DNA from: an uncultured Hoeflea sp.
GTDB taxonomy: Bacteria > Pseudomonadota > Alphaproteobacteria > Rhizobiales > Rhizobiaceae
Assembly (NCBI RefSeq): GCF_947501405.1
Contig: NZ_CANMVK010000001.1
Coordinates: 496,001 to 560,000 of the forward strand
Direction of reading: 5' to 3'
Length of the DNA stretch: 64,000 nucleotides
Shown: one piece after another, positions 1 to 7,993 of the stretch
Layout: each line of letters begins with the position of its first letter
Position numbering within the stretch: the first letter of the stretch is position 1
The notes under the pieces: model-generated
Told to the model about the DNA's origin: nothing
Seen by the model: only the letters and a program-made list of their open reading frames with translations
Databases searched by the model: none
Position numbers and translations under genes: made by a program

Positions 1-1
1 C

Positions 2-718
2 ATTGCACCCACTTACGGGGAATATGCGCTGGCCTATCGAAGGGCCGGTATGGAAGTGGATGAAATCGACACCCTTGAAGCGGCAAGCCAAACCCAGGCG
101 GGCGCTGTGGTGTTCGCCAATCCCAACAATCCCGACGGACGCGAAACGGTGCGTGACGATGTGTTCGGATTTGCGCGCGCGCACCGTCACCGCCTGGTGA
201 TCGTCGATGAAGCCTTCGCGGATATGCGCCACGACCTGTCGATGGCGGGGGCTGCGGGCGCCGAGCCCAATCTGGTGGTGCTGCGTTCCTTCGGCAAATT
301 TTTCGGGCTTGCGGGCCTCAGGCTCGGATTCGTCTTTGCCGAACCGCGGCTGCTGGCGGTTCTGGGCGACCGCCTCGGCCCATGGGCCGTGTCCGGCCCG
401 GCCCTGACGATTGCCGCGCACGGGTTTTCGCGGATGGATCTGGTCTCGGAATTGCGGACGCGGATCGACGCCGCCCACCAGATGACCCGTTCGGCGCTCA
501 ACATGGCCGGCGTTCGTATTGTCGCCGACGCGTCGTTGTTTTTCTATTGCGAGGTCGGCGATGGCGCCGGGTTGCGCGAGGCGCTTGCCGGGCATCAGGT
601 GCTGATCCGGGCGTTTGAGCACAGCCCCTCGCGGGTTCGGGTCGGTCTGGTTCCCGACGAACTGAGCGCCGTGCGGCTTCGCGAGGCGTTGCGGTTCGGC
701 CTCGGCCGCACCTCATGA
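2..718 (+). CDS. cobC: Threonine-phosphate decarboxylase-like aminotransferase (5' truncated by window)
   Basis: PLP-dependent fold-type I enzyme. It probably makes (R)-1-amino-2-propanol phosphate from L-threonine phosphate for the nucleotide loop of cobalamin. The frame is open from base 2 with no start, so the N-terminus lies upstream of the window. Visible motifs are the substrate/cofactor loop FANPNNPDGR, the Asp of VIVDEAFADM that contacts the PLP ring nitrogen, and the PLP-lysine segment SFGKFFGLAGLRLG. The stop codon overlaps the ATG of the next gene (ATGA), a cbiB/cobD homologue, so the two are translationally coupled; cobC-cobD pairing is usual in alphaproteobacteria. A generic histidinol-phosphate aminotransferase is the alternative, but the neighbour favours CobC. 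Confidence 0.85.
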   Translation: MAPTYGEYALAYRRAGMEVDEIDTLEAASQTQAGAVVFANPNNPDGRETVRDDVFGFARAHRHRLVIVDEAFADMRHDLSMAGAAGAEPNLVVLRSFGKFFGLAGLRLGFVFAEPRLLAVLGDRLGPWAVSGPALTIAAHGFSRMDLVSELRTRIDAAHQMTRSALNMAGVRIVADASLFFYCEVGDGAGLREALAGHQVLIRAFEHSPSRVRVGLVPDELSAVRLREALRFGLGRTS

Positions 719-1686
719 CCGGGCATTTGCCGGTCCTGTTTGCGGCTCTGCTGCTCGACCGCTTCATCGGCGACCCGGACTGGCTGTGGCGGCGGATCAG
801 TCACCCGGTGGTGCTGTTCGGTCATGCCATCGCCTGGGCCGACCGAAGGTTCAATCGCGACACCGACGGTGCGGCCCAGCGCCGCCGAAACGGCAAAATC
901 ATCCTCATCGTGCTGCTGACGCTGACGGTTCTTGGCGGCTGGGCGCTGTCGGCCGCCCTCGCGCGGATTGGCATCATCGGGCTGGTGCTGGAAGTGGTGG
1001 TGGTGGCTATCTTCTTGGCACAGAAGAGCCTGGCCGATCATGTCAGCGCGGTGGCGCGCGGATTGCGCGATGACGGACTTGCGGGAGGCCGCCGCGCGGT
1101 GGCGATGATCGTCGGCCGTGATCCCGAAACCCTGGACGAGAGTGGCGTGGCGAGGGCGGCGATTGAAAGCCTTGCGGAAAATTTCTCGGATGGTGTCGTC
1201 GCACCGGCGTTCTGGTACGCGGTCCTGGGGCTGCCGGGGCTGATGGCGTACAAGATGCTCAACACCGCCGATTCCATGATCGGTCATCTCAATGAACGGT
1301 ACCGCGAATTCGGTCGCGCCGCAGCCAAGCTCGACGATCTGGCCAATTGGCCGGCGGCGCGACTGGCGGCGCTGCTGATGGTGGTTGCGGCCTGGGCGGC
1401 CAAGGATGGGGTGGCGATGCGGCGCGCGGCCAATGCGGCGTTGTGCGATTCCGGGCTGCACCGCTCGCCCAATGCGGGATGGCCGGAGGCTGCGATGGCG
1501 GGCGCTTTGAACCTGGCTTTGGCCGGCCCGCGCCGCTATGGCGGCGATCTGGTGATGGAGGCCCGGCTGCATGCGAGTGGTCGCGAGATGGCCGGCGCCA
1601 CGGAGATCGATGACGGGGTCAAAGTCTTTTTCCGGGCGTGCGACGGGCTGGCCGTCGTCACGGTCATGCTCGCGATCCTTTCGTAA
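715..1686 (+). CDS. cobD: Adenosylcobinamide-phosphate synthase CbiB/CobD
   Basis: Integral membrane protein of 323 residues, the usual length of the CbiB/CobD family. It attaches aminopropanol (phosphate) to adenosylcobyric acid, giving adenosylcobinamide (phosphate). Family landmarks are the N-terminal LLLDRFIGDPDWLWR segment with HPV downstream, the central SLAENFSDGVVAPAFWY block, the following AYKMLNTADSMIGH block, and the LHRSPNAGWPEAAMAGAL motif. Several hydrophobic spans lie between these. It starts inside the stop codon of the cobC-like gene. In Pseudomonas and rhizobial nomenclature this is cobD; in Salmonella it is cbiB. Confidence 0.93.
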   Translation: MTGHLPVLFAALLLDRFIGDPDWLWRRISHPVVLFGHAIAWADRRFNRDTDGAAQRRRNGKIILIVLLTLTVLGGWALSAALARIGIIGLVLEVVVVAIFLAQKSLADHVSAVARGLRDDGLAGGRRAVAMIVGRDPETLDESGVARAAIESLAENFSDGVVAPAFWYAVLGLPGLMAYKMLNTADSMIGHLNERYREFGRAAAKLDDLANWPAARLAALLMVVAAWAAKDGVAMRRAANAALCDSGLHRSPNAGWPEAAMAGALNLALAGPRRYGGDLVMEARLHASGREMAGATEIDDGVKVFFRACDGLAVVTVMLAILS

Positions 1687-1817
1687 AACCAATTGATTTC
1701 AAAGGGTTGAAATGTTGCGTAAAACCCGCCCGGGGATTTTAACTTTACTGAGAATGTCAGCTCGTTACACTGAGATTTACGGGGTAATGTAGGGTTAGAG
1801 TAACTGGGGAGAGTATT

Positions 1818-2249
1818 ATGAGAAATCTATTGTTTGTGGCAGCGCTTGCCTTTGGGCTGATGCCCTTGTCTTCCGCGTCGGCGCTGGCAGCCAAGCTGGT
1901 GGCCAAGATCGATCTGTCCTCGCAGACCATGGTGGTCAGCCACAACGGTGTGGTCAAATACAAGTGGCCGGTTTCGACCGGGCGCTCGGGCTATTCGACG
2001 CCGACCGGCAGCTACTCCGCCAAGTGGCTGTCGCGCTACCACCGCTCACGCAAATACAACAATGCCTGGATGCACTATGCGGTGTTTTTCCGCGGCGGGT
2101 ATGCCATCCACGCGACCCGCGACACCAAACGGCTGGGCCGCCGCGCCTCGCATGGATGTGTCCGGCTGGCGCCGAAGCATGCTGCGAAGTTCTTCTCGCT
2201 GGTCAAGCGGTCAGGCAATCGCAACACACGGATCGTCATTCGGCACTGA
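1818..2249 (+). CDS. Small periplasmic L,D-transpeptidase (YkuD fold)
   Basis: Protein of 143 residues with a Sec signal peptide (roughly residues 1-25, ending SASALAAK) and then a bare YkuD catalytic domain. The catalytic signature SHGCVRL is present, with Cys114 as nucleophile and His112 beside it, and an upstream His in the GGYAIHAT segment. Such enzymes make 3-3 meso-DAP cross-links or attach outer-membrane proteins to peptidoglycan. There is no separate LysM or peptidoglycan-binding domain. It is monocistronic, about 130 bases after cobD and convergent with the lipid A operon. The ATG at 1818 follows a GGGGAG Shine-Dalgarno sequence. Confidence 0.9.
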   Translation: MRNLLFVAALAFGLMPLSSASALAAKLVAKIDLSSQTMVVSHNGVVKYKWPVSTGRSGYSTPTGSYSAKWLSRYHRSRKYNNAWMHYAVFFRGGYAIHATRDTKRLGRRASHGCVRLAPKHAAKFFSLVKRSGNRNTRIVIRH

Positions 2250-2287
2250 CGCCGAAAGACAAGTCGCTTTTCTTCAGTTGATCAGAA

Positions 2288-2313
2288 CCGGCCGGGGAAT
2301 GCTTTCCGGCCGG
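2288..2313. terminator. Hairpin between convergent genes
   Basis: Two copies of the self-complementary octamer CCGGCCGG (2288-2295 and 2306-2313) can pair as an 8-bp stem around a 10-base loop. The hairpin lies between the convergent L,D-transpeptidase and lpxXL genes. There is no clear T-run on either side, so it may be only an mRNA-end hairpin. Confidence 0.4.
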
Positions 2314-2348
2314 GTAAGGGCTGGCCGACTCCGGGTTTGGCCAGTTCT

Positions 2349-3290
2349 TCAGAGCTCGTGTTTGATGTTCCAGCGGTCGTGGAACCATTGCCATTGACCG
2401 GGATACTCCCGCACCCAGCTTTCCACCTTGTCATTGAGCAATTGCGAGGTCGCGGCCATATCGACGCTGCCGTCTGACTTGCGCGGGATGTCGATCGCCG
2501 GCTCCACCACCAGTCGGTGACGGCCGCCTGGCAGGCGGATCGAGCGGGCCGGGTAAACGTCGCATTCGAACTGGCGCACCAGCTTGGCAAGCAGCGGGTT
2601 GGTGCGGGCTTTCAGTCCGAAAAAGAGGGTTTCGGTTCCCTTGTGAAACTTCTGGTCGACCAGCATTCCGACGCCGCCGCCGGCATCGAGCCTGCGCGCC
2701 AGTGTGAAGGCTGCGCCGGCGCGCGATGGCACGAGATGACCCATCGAGGTGCGGCGCGCGGCCAGCACCTTGCGCGCGATGTAGCGGTTGTTGGGCGGGC
2801 GGAACAACGCCATCACATCGAGATCATAGGCGGCCGCAGCGATCGGCAGCAGCTCGAAATTCCCGGTATGGGCGGTAAAGACGATGAAGGGCTTGCCGCT
2901 GTCTCGGAGCGCGATGAAAGTGTCAACGCCCTCGACCTCGATGAGGCCGGGCTGCTCCGCATCGGGGTCGAAATCGAAGATCTGGTCGAGAAATACATAT
3001 TCCGCCGCCAGCCGCGCCATGTTGCCCCACATGTCGTTGGCGATTTGCTCGCGCTCGGCTTCGGATTTCTCAGGGTAAGCGTTGCGGAGATTGGTGAGCG
3101 CCAGTCTGTGCCGGGACGTCAGCGGACCGATCCGCCGGGCGGTGCGATCGACAAAGGCGATGGCCTGTTTGGCGGGCAACAGCGATATCAGCTTGAGCAG
3201 CGACAACACGACAACCGCGACGCACCAGTCCTTGGCGCGATTGAGGCCAATCGCCAGCCGGGTAAGCGTCATGCGAAACGGATTTGCCAT
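2349..3290 (-). CDS. lpxXL: Very-long-chain fatty acyltransferase of lipid A (LpxXL-like, LpxL/HtrB family)
   Basis: Inner-membrane lysophospholipid-type acyltransferase of 313 residues. It has an N-terminal hydrophobic anchor (LLKLISLLPA region) and the family active-site motif H-X4-D/E, seen as HTGNFE within VFTAHTGNFELLP. It is the last gene of the acpXL cluster. In rhizobia the enzyme in this position transfers the 27-hydroxyoctacosanoyl chain from AcpXL to the lipid A precursor. From sequence alone it could be an ordinary lauroyltransferase; the operon context decides the call. Confidence 0.88.
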   Translation of the reverse strand: MANPFRMTLTRLAIGLNRAKDWCVAVVVLSLLKLISLLPAKQAIAFVDRTARRIGPLTSRHRLALTNLRNAYPEKSEAEREQIANDMWGNMARLAAEYVFLDQIFDFDPDAEQPGLIEVEGVDTFIALRDSGKPFIVFTAHTGNFELLPIAAAAYDLDVMALFRPPNNRYIARKVLAARRTSMGHLVPSRAGAAFTLARRLDAGGGVGMLVDQKFHKGTETLFFGLKARTNPLLAKLVRQFECDVYPARSIRLPGGRHRLVVEPAIDIPRKSDGSVDMAATSQLLNDKVESWVREYPGQWQWFHDRWNIKHEL

Positions 3291-3353
3291 ATCAGGGCCG
3301 GGATCCCGTTGCAGTGATCGGCGTGTCGCAGCCGGCCGGCCGCGCGCAACGCG

Positions 3354-4382
3354 TCAGCTGATATTTAGGATGATCTTGCCGAAGACGTCGCGGTCTTCCA
3401 TGCGGGCAAGTGCGGTGTCGATTTCGTCAAAGCCAACCTCGGTGTCGATCACCGGCTGCACCTGTCCCGCGGCCATCTTCTGCATGGCGTCGGCCATGTT
3501 CTCCATTCGGCAGCCGAACGAACCGATCAGACGCAGTTGCTGCTGAAACAGCATCATCAGGTTCATCTGCGTGGACACGCCGGAGGTCGACCCACAGGTG
3601 ACCAGTCGGCCGCCGCGTTTCAGCGACAGCATGGAGCCCGCCCAGGTGTCGGCGCCGACATGTTCGAACACAACATCGACGCCGCGCTTTTTGGTCAGCT
3701 TGCGGACAGCGCCTTCGAAACGGTCCTCGCGGTAGTTGATGACGTGGTCGGCGCCCAGCGCCTTGGCCTTTTTGATCTTGTCGTCGGAGCCGACGGTGGT
3801 GATCACCGTGCAGCCGATCTTCTTGGCGAGCTGGATCGCGGCGGTGCCGATGCCCGAGCCGCCGGCCTGAATGAGAATGGTCTCGCCGGGTTCCAGTCGG
3901 GCGTTGTCGAACAGCATGTGCTCGACGGTGCCGAAGGTGACTGGCGCGACGGCGGCGCCAATGGCTGTAACACCGGGCGGGGCAGGGACTAGCAGCCGGG
4001 CCGGTAGGTTGACCTGCTCCTGGGCGAAACCATCGAGGTGAAAGCCGTGAACGCCGCTGACATGTTCGCACAGATTGTCGCGGCCTTCGCGGCACGGACG
4101 GCAAAGCCCGCAGGTGCGCGCGCCGTAGATCGATACCAGTTGTCCCGGAACCAGCCCGGCCACGCCGTGGCCGATGGCGTCGACCACGCCGGACGCTTCC
4201 GCGCCGATCACCAGCGGCATCTTGCGCTTGGCGAAGGCCATGCCGCGCCAGCCCCAGACATCGATGTGATTGAGCGCCACGGCCTTGATCGACACCGTGA
4301 CCTCACCGATGCCTGGCGGCGGTGGCGGCGGCAGATCCACCGTTTCGAGCTTGCGATCCTCGATAAGCTGCAATGCGCGCAT
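3354..4382 (-). CDS. Medium-chain dehydrogenase/reductase of the VLCFA cluster (AdhXL)
   Basis: MDR-superfamily oxidoreductase of 342 residues. The structural-zinc lobe is intact, with four cysteines in CGLCRPCREGRDNLC, and the NADP(H)-binding Rossmann motif is GGSGIGTAAIQ. The GHE motif that normally gives a catalytic zinc ligand reads GAEASG, and the residue equivalent to the first catalytic Cys is not Cys (HIDVWGWRG). It is therefore more likely a zinc-independent enoyl/keto reductase than an alcohol dehydrogenase. I chose the ATG at 4382 (MRALQLIEDRK), which gives the normal family N-terminus; the longer reading frame is unsupported. It lies between fabF1XL and lpxXL, where it probably supplies a reductive step of chain elongation. 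Confidence 0.85.
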   Translation of the reverse strand: MRALQLIEDRKLETVDLPPPPPPGIGEVTVSIKAVALNHIDVWGWRGMAFAKRKMPLVIGAEASGVVDAIGHGVAGLVPGQLVSIYGARTCGLCRPCREGRDNLCEHVSGVHGFHLDGFAQEQVNLPARLLVPAPPGVTAIGAAVAPVTFGTVEHMLFDNARLEPGETILIQAGGSGIGTAAIQLAKKIGCTVITTVGSDDKIKKAKALGADHVINYREDRFEGAVRKLTKKRGVDVVFEHVGADTWAGSMLSLKRGGRLVTCGSTSGVSTQMNLMMLFQQQLRLIGSFGCRMENMADAMQKMAAGQVQPVIDTEVGFDEIDTALARMEDRDVFGKIILNIS

Positions 4383-4549
4383 GATTGTTGTCCCTTGCGG
4401 CCCGACGTTGTTTTGCCCCGCCGGCGTTCGCGCAGCGCGATCAGCCGGTTCGCCGGGCATTCAGCCGGCTGGGCTAATCGCCCGGCCAGCCCGTAGATTG
4501 AATGCATGATCCGTGTGTGCCGGGCCAGTGAACCCGAGCGCGCCCTGCA

Positions 4550-5836
4550 TTAAGCCGGTTCAGCCGTCATGACAAGGCATGCGTTCTGGCCGCCAAAGCC
4601 GAAGGAGTTGGACAGCACGCTCGTCACCTGGGCCGCACGCTTGACATTGGGGACCACGTCGAGCGGGATCGCAGGGTCGGGATTGTCATAATTGATGGTC
4701 GGCGGAATCACTCCGGTGGTGATCGTCATCAGCGAAAACACCGCTTCCACCGCACCGGCGGCGGTCAGCGTATGGCCGATCATCGATTTGTTGGAGGAGA
4801 CCGGTACATCCGCCATGCGATCGCCAAATACGGTCGATAGCGACAGATATTCCATCTTGTCATTTTCCGGCGTCGAGGTGCCGTGGGCATTGATATAGCC
4901 GATGTCGTCCGCGGTGAGGCCTGCGTCATGAAGTGCGGCGTGAATGGTGGCAATCGCCGGCCCGCCATCGGGTGACGACCGGGTGCGGTGGAAGTGATCG
5001 GCTTTTTCGCCGCAACCGCTGATGATGCCGTGGATGCGCGCGCCGCGCGCCATTGCCGCTTCAAGCGATTCGAGCACCAGCGTCGCTGCGCCCTCGGCGA
5101 TCACAAAGCCGTCACGGTCCTTGGTGAAGGGCCGGGAGGCTTTCTCGGGCGGGTCGTTGTTGGTCGACAGCGCAGAAAGCAGCGAAAAGCGGATCAGTGC
5201 CTCGGCACTGACCGAGCCGTCGGTGGCGACGCTGAGCGCCCGGTCGGTGCGGCCCTGGCGGATCGCCTCGACACCGAGCTGAATGGCGGTGGCGCCCGAG
5301 GCGCAAGCCGTCGACAAGGTAACCGGCAATCCCCGGGTTCCGAACTGGTCTGCCAGCCGTTCGGAGATCGAGCCGAACAGGATCGCCTCGTGGTAGGCGG
5401 GGTCCGGTGTCTCGCGCAGCACGGCGAGAAACTGTTCATAGGCGTTGCCGTTCATCTGGTCGGACCGGACCCGGTCGCCGAGATCGAAGCGGGCGCTCCA
5501 TTCCGGCTCAATGGGCGGGGCGGCGAGAAACAGCGGACCACCGAATTCGCCGGAGATGTCAGCCTGCGCCAACGCCTCGACGGTGGTTTCGCGGGCGAAT
5601 GCGAAGGAGCGTTCAACCGCGTTGGGTGCGGGAACATCGATGAAATCCACGGTGCCGCAGATGCGGGTGGAAAGCTCCTCAGAGGGAAAGCGGACGATCG
5701 GGTGGATGCCCGATTCCCCGGCGGTCAGGCGGGTCCAGTTGTCTGCGATCCCCTGACCCAGAGACGTAACCACGCCCATGCCGGTGACGGCGACAAGCGG
5801 GCGGCCAAGATGATCCCTGTATGCAGCGTTGCTCAT
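4550..5836 (-). CDS. Beta-ketoacyl-ACP synthase, catalytic partner (FabF1XL)
   Basis: KAS II-type condensing enzyme of 428 residues. The full Cys-His-His triad is visible: Cys178 in STACASGATA, His in the NAHGTSTPEND motif, and His in SNKSMIGHTLTAAG. The C-terminus is the usual SNSFGFGGQNACLV. It should carry out decarboxylative Claisen condensations on AcpXL-bound chains during synthesis of the C28 hydroxy fatty acid. It starts 13 bases after the stop of the paralogous fabF2XL. In FabF2XL the equivalent of Cys178 is Gln, so the pair may act as a heterodimer with this subunit as the active half. Confidence 0.92.
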   Translation of the reverse strand: MSNAAYRDHLGRPLVAVTGMGVVTSLGQGIADNWTRLTAGESGIHPIVRFPSEELSTRICGTVDFIDVPAPNAVERSFAFARETTVEALAQADISGEFGGPLFLAAPPIEPEWSARFDLGDRVRSDQMNGNAYEQFLAVLRETPDPAYHEAILFGSISERLADQFGTRGLPVTLSTACASGATAIQLGVEAIRQGRTDRALSVATDGSVSAEALIRFSLLSALSTNNDPPEKASRPFTKDRDGFVIAEGAATLVLESLEAAMARGARIHGIISGCGEKADHFHRTRSSPDGGPAIATIHAALHDAGLTADDIGYINAHGTSTPENDKMEYLSLSTVFGDRMADVPVSSNKSMIGHTLTAAGAVEAVFSLMTITTGVIPPTINYDNPDPAIPLDVVPNVKRAAQVTSVLSNSFGFGGQNACLVMTAEPA

Positions 5837-5849
5837 GGCTGTCTCCGTC

Positions 5850-7070
5850 CTACGCCTTCTGGCTTTGTGGCACCCGGCTCAAACGGGCGAGGCCTTCGCC
5901 GCGGATATGACCAATGGTGGTTACGATCGCCGAGTCTGCCGGGGCGGATGTTTCTGCATCAACGCCTGGAGCCATGGGCCGGACCGGACGCGCATCATCA
6001 AGCGCCAGACAGGCAAGCGTCAGGCCGGTCAGGAACTGGGCTTCAAGACCATGGCCGACGACCGCGCCATAGGTTCGCAGCGCCGCCTCGGGGAAGCGAT
6101 CGGTAAAGAACGCGCGCTCACGGGCGCTCAGTTCCCGAATGCCTGAGGCACCGCAGAAGACCAGCGTGTCGGCTCCGGCTTCCGAGGCTCCGGTTTCAGC
6201 GCCGAGGCGGTCCAGTCGTTGTTCCAGATGGCCTTCTTCCCGCTGTCCGCGATCACCCTGGACGCCATCGAGCCGGGCATAGATGCGGGCGCCGCGGGCT
6301 TCTGCATGGGCGCGTGATTCGAGCACCACAAAAGCGCCTGCAGAGCCGAGGTTCATCCCGGTCGCTTCGCCGTCTTCGTTCCAGAACGGCTTGAGCGGAC
6401 CCCTGGCCAGGGCGTGAACTGAATCCATTATCATCAACAGATCGAGCCGTTCGGCCAGGAAAGCGCCGCCTACCAGGCAATGGCTCGATTGACCGGCGGC
6501 GATGCGCGCATAGGCGGTTTCCACCGCCGAAACGCCGGCACCCTGCTCGCCCATCAAGGTTCGTGAAGAGCCGGTGACTTTGTGGACGATGGAGATGTTG
6601 CCGGCCAGCAGATTTGAAAGCTGCGCCAGAAACAGGGTCGGCCGCAGTTCGGTGGTCAGTTTCTCGTTGAGCAGATGCTCGCGGTCGTTGCGCTTGCGGC
6701 TTTCCTCAATGATCAGCGTGTCGACCGCGATGTCGCGTTCGCCGCCGCCGGCGGCAACGATCATGTCCATGGTGGCGCATGCCTCGGCATCGTCCTTGAA
6801 GCCTGCGTCATCCAGCGCCAGACCGGCGGCAAACACGCCCAGCCTTTGCCAGTTTTCCATCTGCCGTTGATCGCCGCGGCGGGGGATTTGTTCCGACCAG
6901 TCGATCTCGGGCAACGGAAACACGGTGTAAGGCGCAAAGTTGTCGCTGTCGTGGGCCTCAGGCCATCCCGCATTCCCCATCAGCAGGTCGCGATGGACCT
7001 CGCCACCCACACCGCATGCGGTTACCAGCCCGATGCCGGTGACCACGACCTCGTGGCTGGTCTTTGTCAT
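5850..7070 (-). CDS. Beta-ketoacyl synthase paralogue lacking the catalytic Cys (FabF2XL, chain-length-factor-like)
   Basis: Condensing-enzyme fold of 406 residues. The start at 7070 (MTKTSHEVVVTGIG) overlaps the fabZXL stop as ATGA, so the longer open frame is discarded. Aligning EQGAGVSAVETAYARIAAG with ACASGATAIQLGVEAIRQG of FabF1XL places Gln176 on the catalytic Cys178. The first catalytic-His motif (NAHGTST) is replaced by CGASGIREL, while GH of the second (VVGHGLEAQ) remains. Cys-to-Gln is the hallmark of KS-beta/chain-length-factor subunits of type II polyketide and aryl polyene systems. I infer a non-condensing partner of FabF1XL that may set the C28 length. Confidence 0.85.
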   Translation of the reverse strand: MTKTSHEVVVTGIGLVTACGVGGEVHRDLLMGNAGWPEAHDSDNFAPYTVFPLPEIDWSEQIPRRGDQRQMENWQRLGVFAAGLALDDAGFKDDAEACATMDMIVAAGGGERDIAVDTLIIEESRKRNDREHLLNEKLTTELRPTLFLAQLSNLLAGNISIVHKVTGSSRTLMGEQGAGVSAVETAYARIAAGQSSHCLVGGAFLAERLDLLMIMDSVHALARGPLKPFWNEDGEATGMNLGSAGAFVVLESRAHAEARGARIYARLDGVQGDRGQREEGHLEQRLDRLGAETGASEAGADTLVFCGASGIRELSARERAFFTDRFPEAALRTYGAVVGHGLEAQFLTGLTLACLALDDARPVRPMAPGVDAETSAPADSAIVTTIGHIRGEGLARLSRVPQSQKA

Positions 7071-7552
7071 CTCCGGTCTCCTGTGGCGTTGTCCATGAGG
7101 GCGAACAGGCCGACCTCGGTGGCGCGCGCGTGCACGACGTCGGCCAACGGGACCTGGTCGAAGGGAACAGTCTTGAGTTTCAACTGGCAATCGGCCGCGC
7201 GCTTGCCCTGGCTTGTGATCCGGGCCTTTGCGACCACGTAACCCGAACCTTCGTGTTCAAGTGCTGCGGTGATTTCCAAGGGAGCCTCCGGCTTGACGAA
7301 ATCCCGCAGCTTGGCACTGTCGACCGACATCAGGAACGGCATCTGGGCAAAACCGTTGCCGGCCAGGACCAGGAAGCCGCAGGCCTGCGCCATTGTTTCA
7401 ATCAACAGCACGCCGGGCACAAGCGGCATGCCAGGAAAATGGCCTTCGAAGACTGGGCTTGCGGCCGGCACGGTGGAGCGGGCAACCAGAGTTCCGGCAT
7501 CGAGATCGAGTGATTCGATCCGGTCGATCATCTGGAAATATTCAAGCTGCAT
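7067..7552 (-). CDS. Beta-hydroxyacyl-ACP dehydratase of the VLCFA cluster (FabZXL)
   Basis: Hot-dog-fold FabZ-like protein of 161 residues. The FabZ active-site region is visible as FEGHFPGMPLVPGVLLIETMAQACG: the catalytic His is in GHFPG and the downstream acid is the Glu of LLIETMAQ. It dehydrates 3-hydroxyacyl-AcpXL intermediates. The stop overlaps the fabF2XL start by four bases (ATGA), and the gene begins 36 bases after acpXL, consistent with one transcript. Confidence 0.9.
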   Translation of the reverse strand: MQLEYFQMIDRIESLDLDAGTLVARSTVPAASPVFEGHFPGMPLVPGVLLIETMAQACGFLVLAGNGFAQMPFLMSVDSAKLRDFVKPEAPLEITAALEHEGSGYVVAKARITSQGKRAADCQLKLKTVPFDQVPLADVVHARATEVGLFALMDNATGDRR

Positions 7553-7588
7553 GGGTCAAACCTGCTGCCCGGACCCGCCGCTCGGGTT

Positions 7589-7867
7589 TCAAGCCTTTGC
7601 GGCCCGCAATTCGTCGATCTTGGTGCAAAGGTTGCCAAGCACGAAATACTCTTCGGTCGAGGCCTTGCCGTCGTTGACTTCCTGGGTCCACTGCTCGAGC
7701 GGAATCTTGATGCCGAATTCCTTGTCGACCGCAAAAACAATGTCGAGGAAGTCGAGGCTGTCAATCCCCAGGTCGTCGATGGTGTGGCTTTCGGGAGTGA
7801 TGCTGTCGCGGTCGATCTCGCTGGTTTCAGCGATGATGTCGGCGACCTTGTCGAATGTTGCGGTCAC
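7589..7867 (-). CDS. acpXL: Specialised acyl carrier protein AcpXL (GTG start)
   Basis: Acyl carrier protein of 92 residues devoted to very-long-chain fatty acid synthesis for lipid A. The phosphopantetheine attachment site is Ser37 in [13 protein letters not shown] place the start at the GTG at 7867 ([12 protein letters not shown]), which has a TGAGG Shine-Dalgarno sequence just upstream and gives the family length. The longer ATG frame adds 21 residues unlike any AcpXL. It is the first gene of the six-gene minus-strand cluster, so its promoter should lie at about 7870-7990. Confidence 0.95.
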   Translation of the reverse strand: MTATFDKVADIIAETSEIDRDSITPESHTIDDLGIDSLDFLDIVFAVDKEFGIKIPLEQWTQEVNDGKASTEEYFVLGNLCTKIDELRAAKA

Positions 7868-7993
7868 GCTCAATACCTCATTGGATAACAGATTGGCCGC
7901 AGCTATAGAAAAATCCGGCGCAAAAGCCAATGGCTACTTTGCGCGGGGCAGAGCTTGAACGCGACGCACCGCCACCATCATGCCACAGACCGG

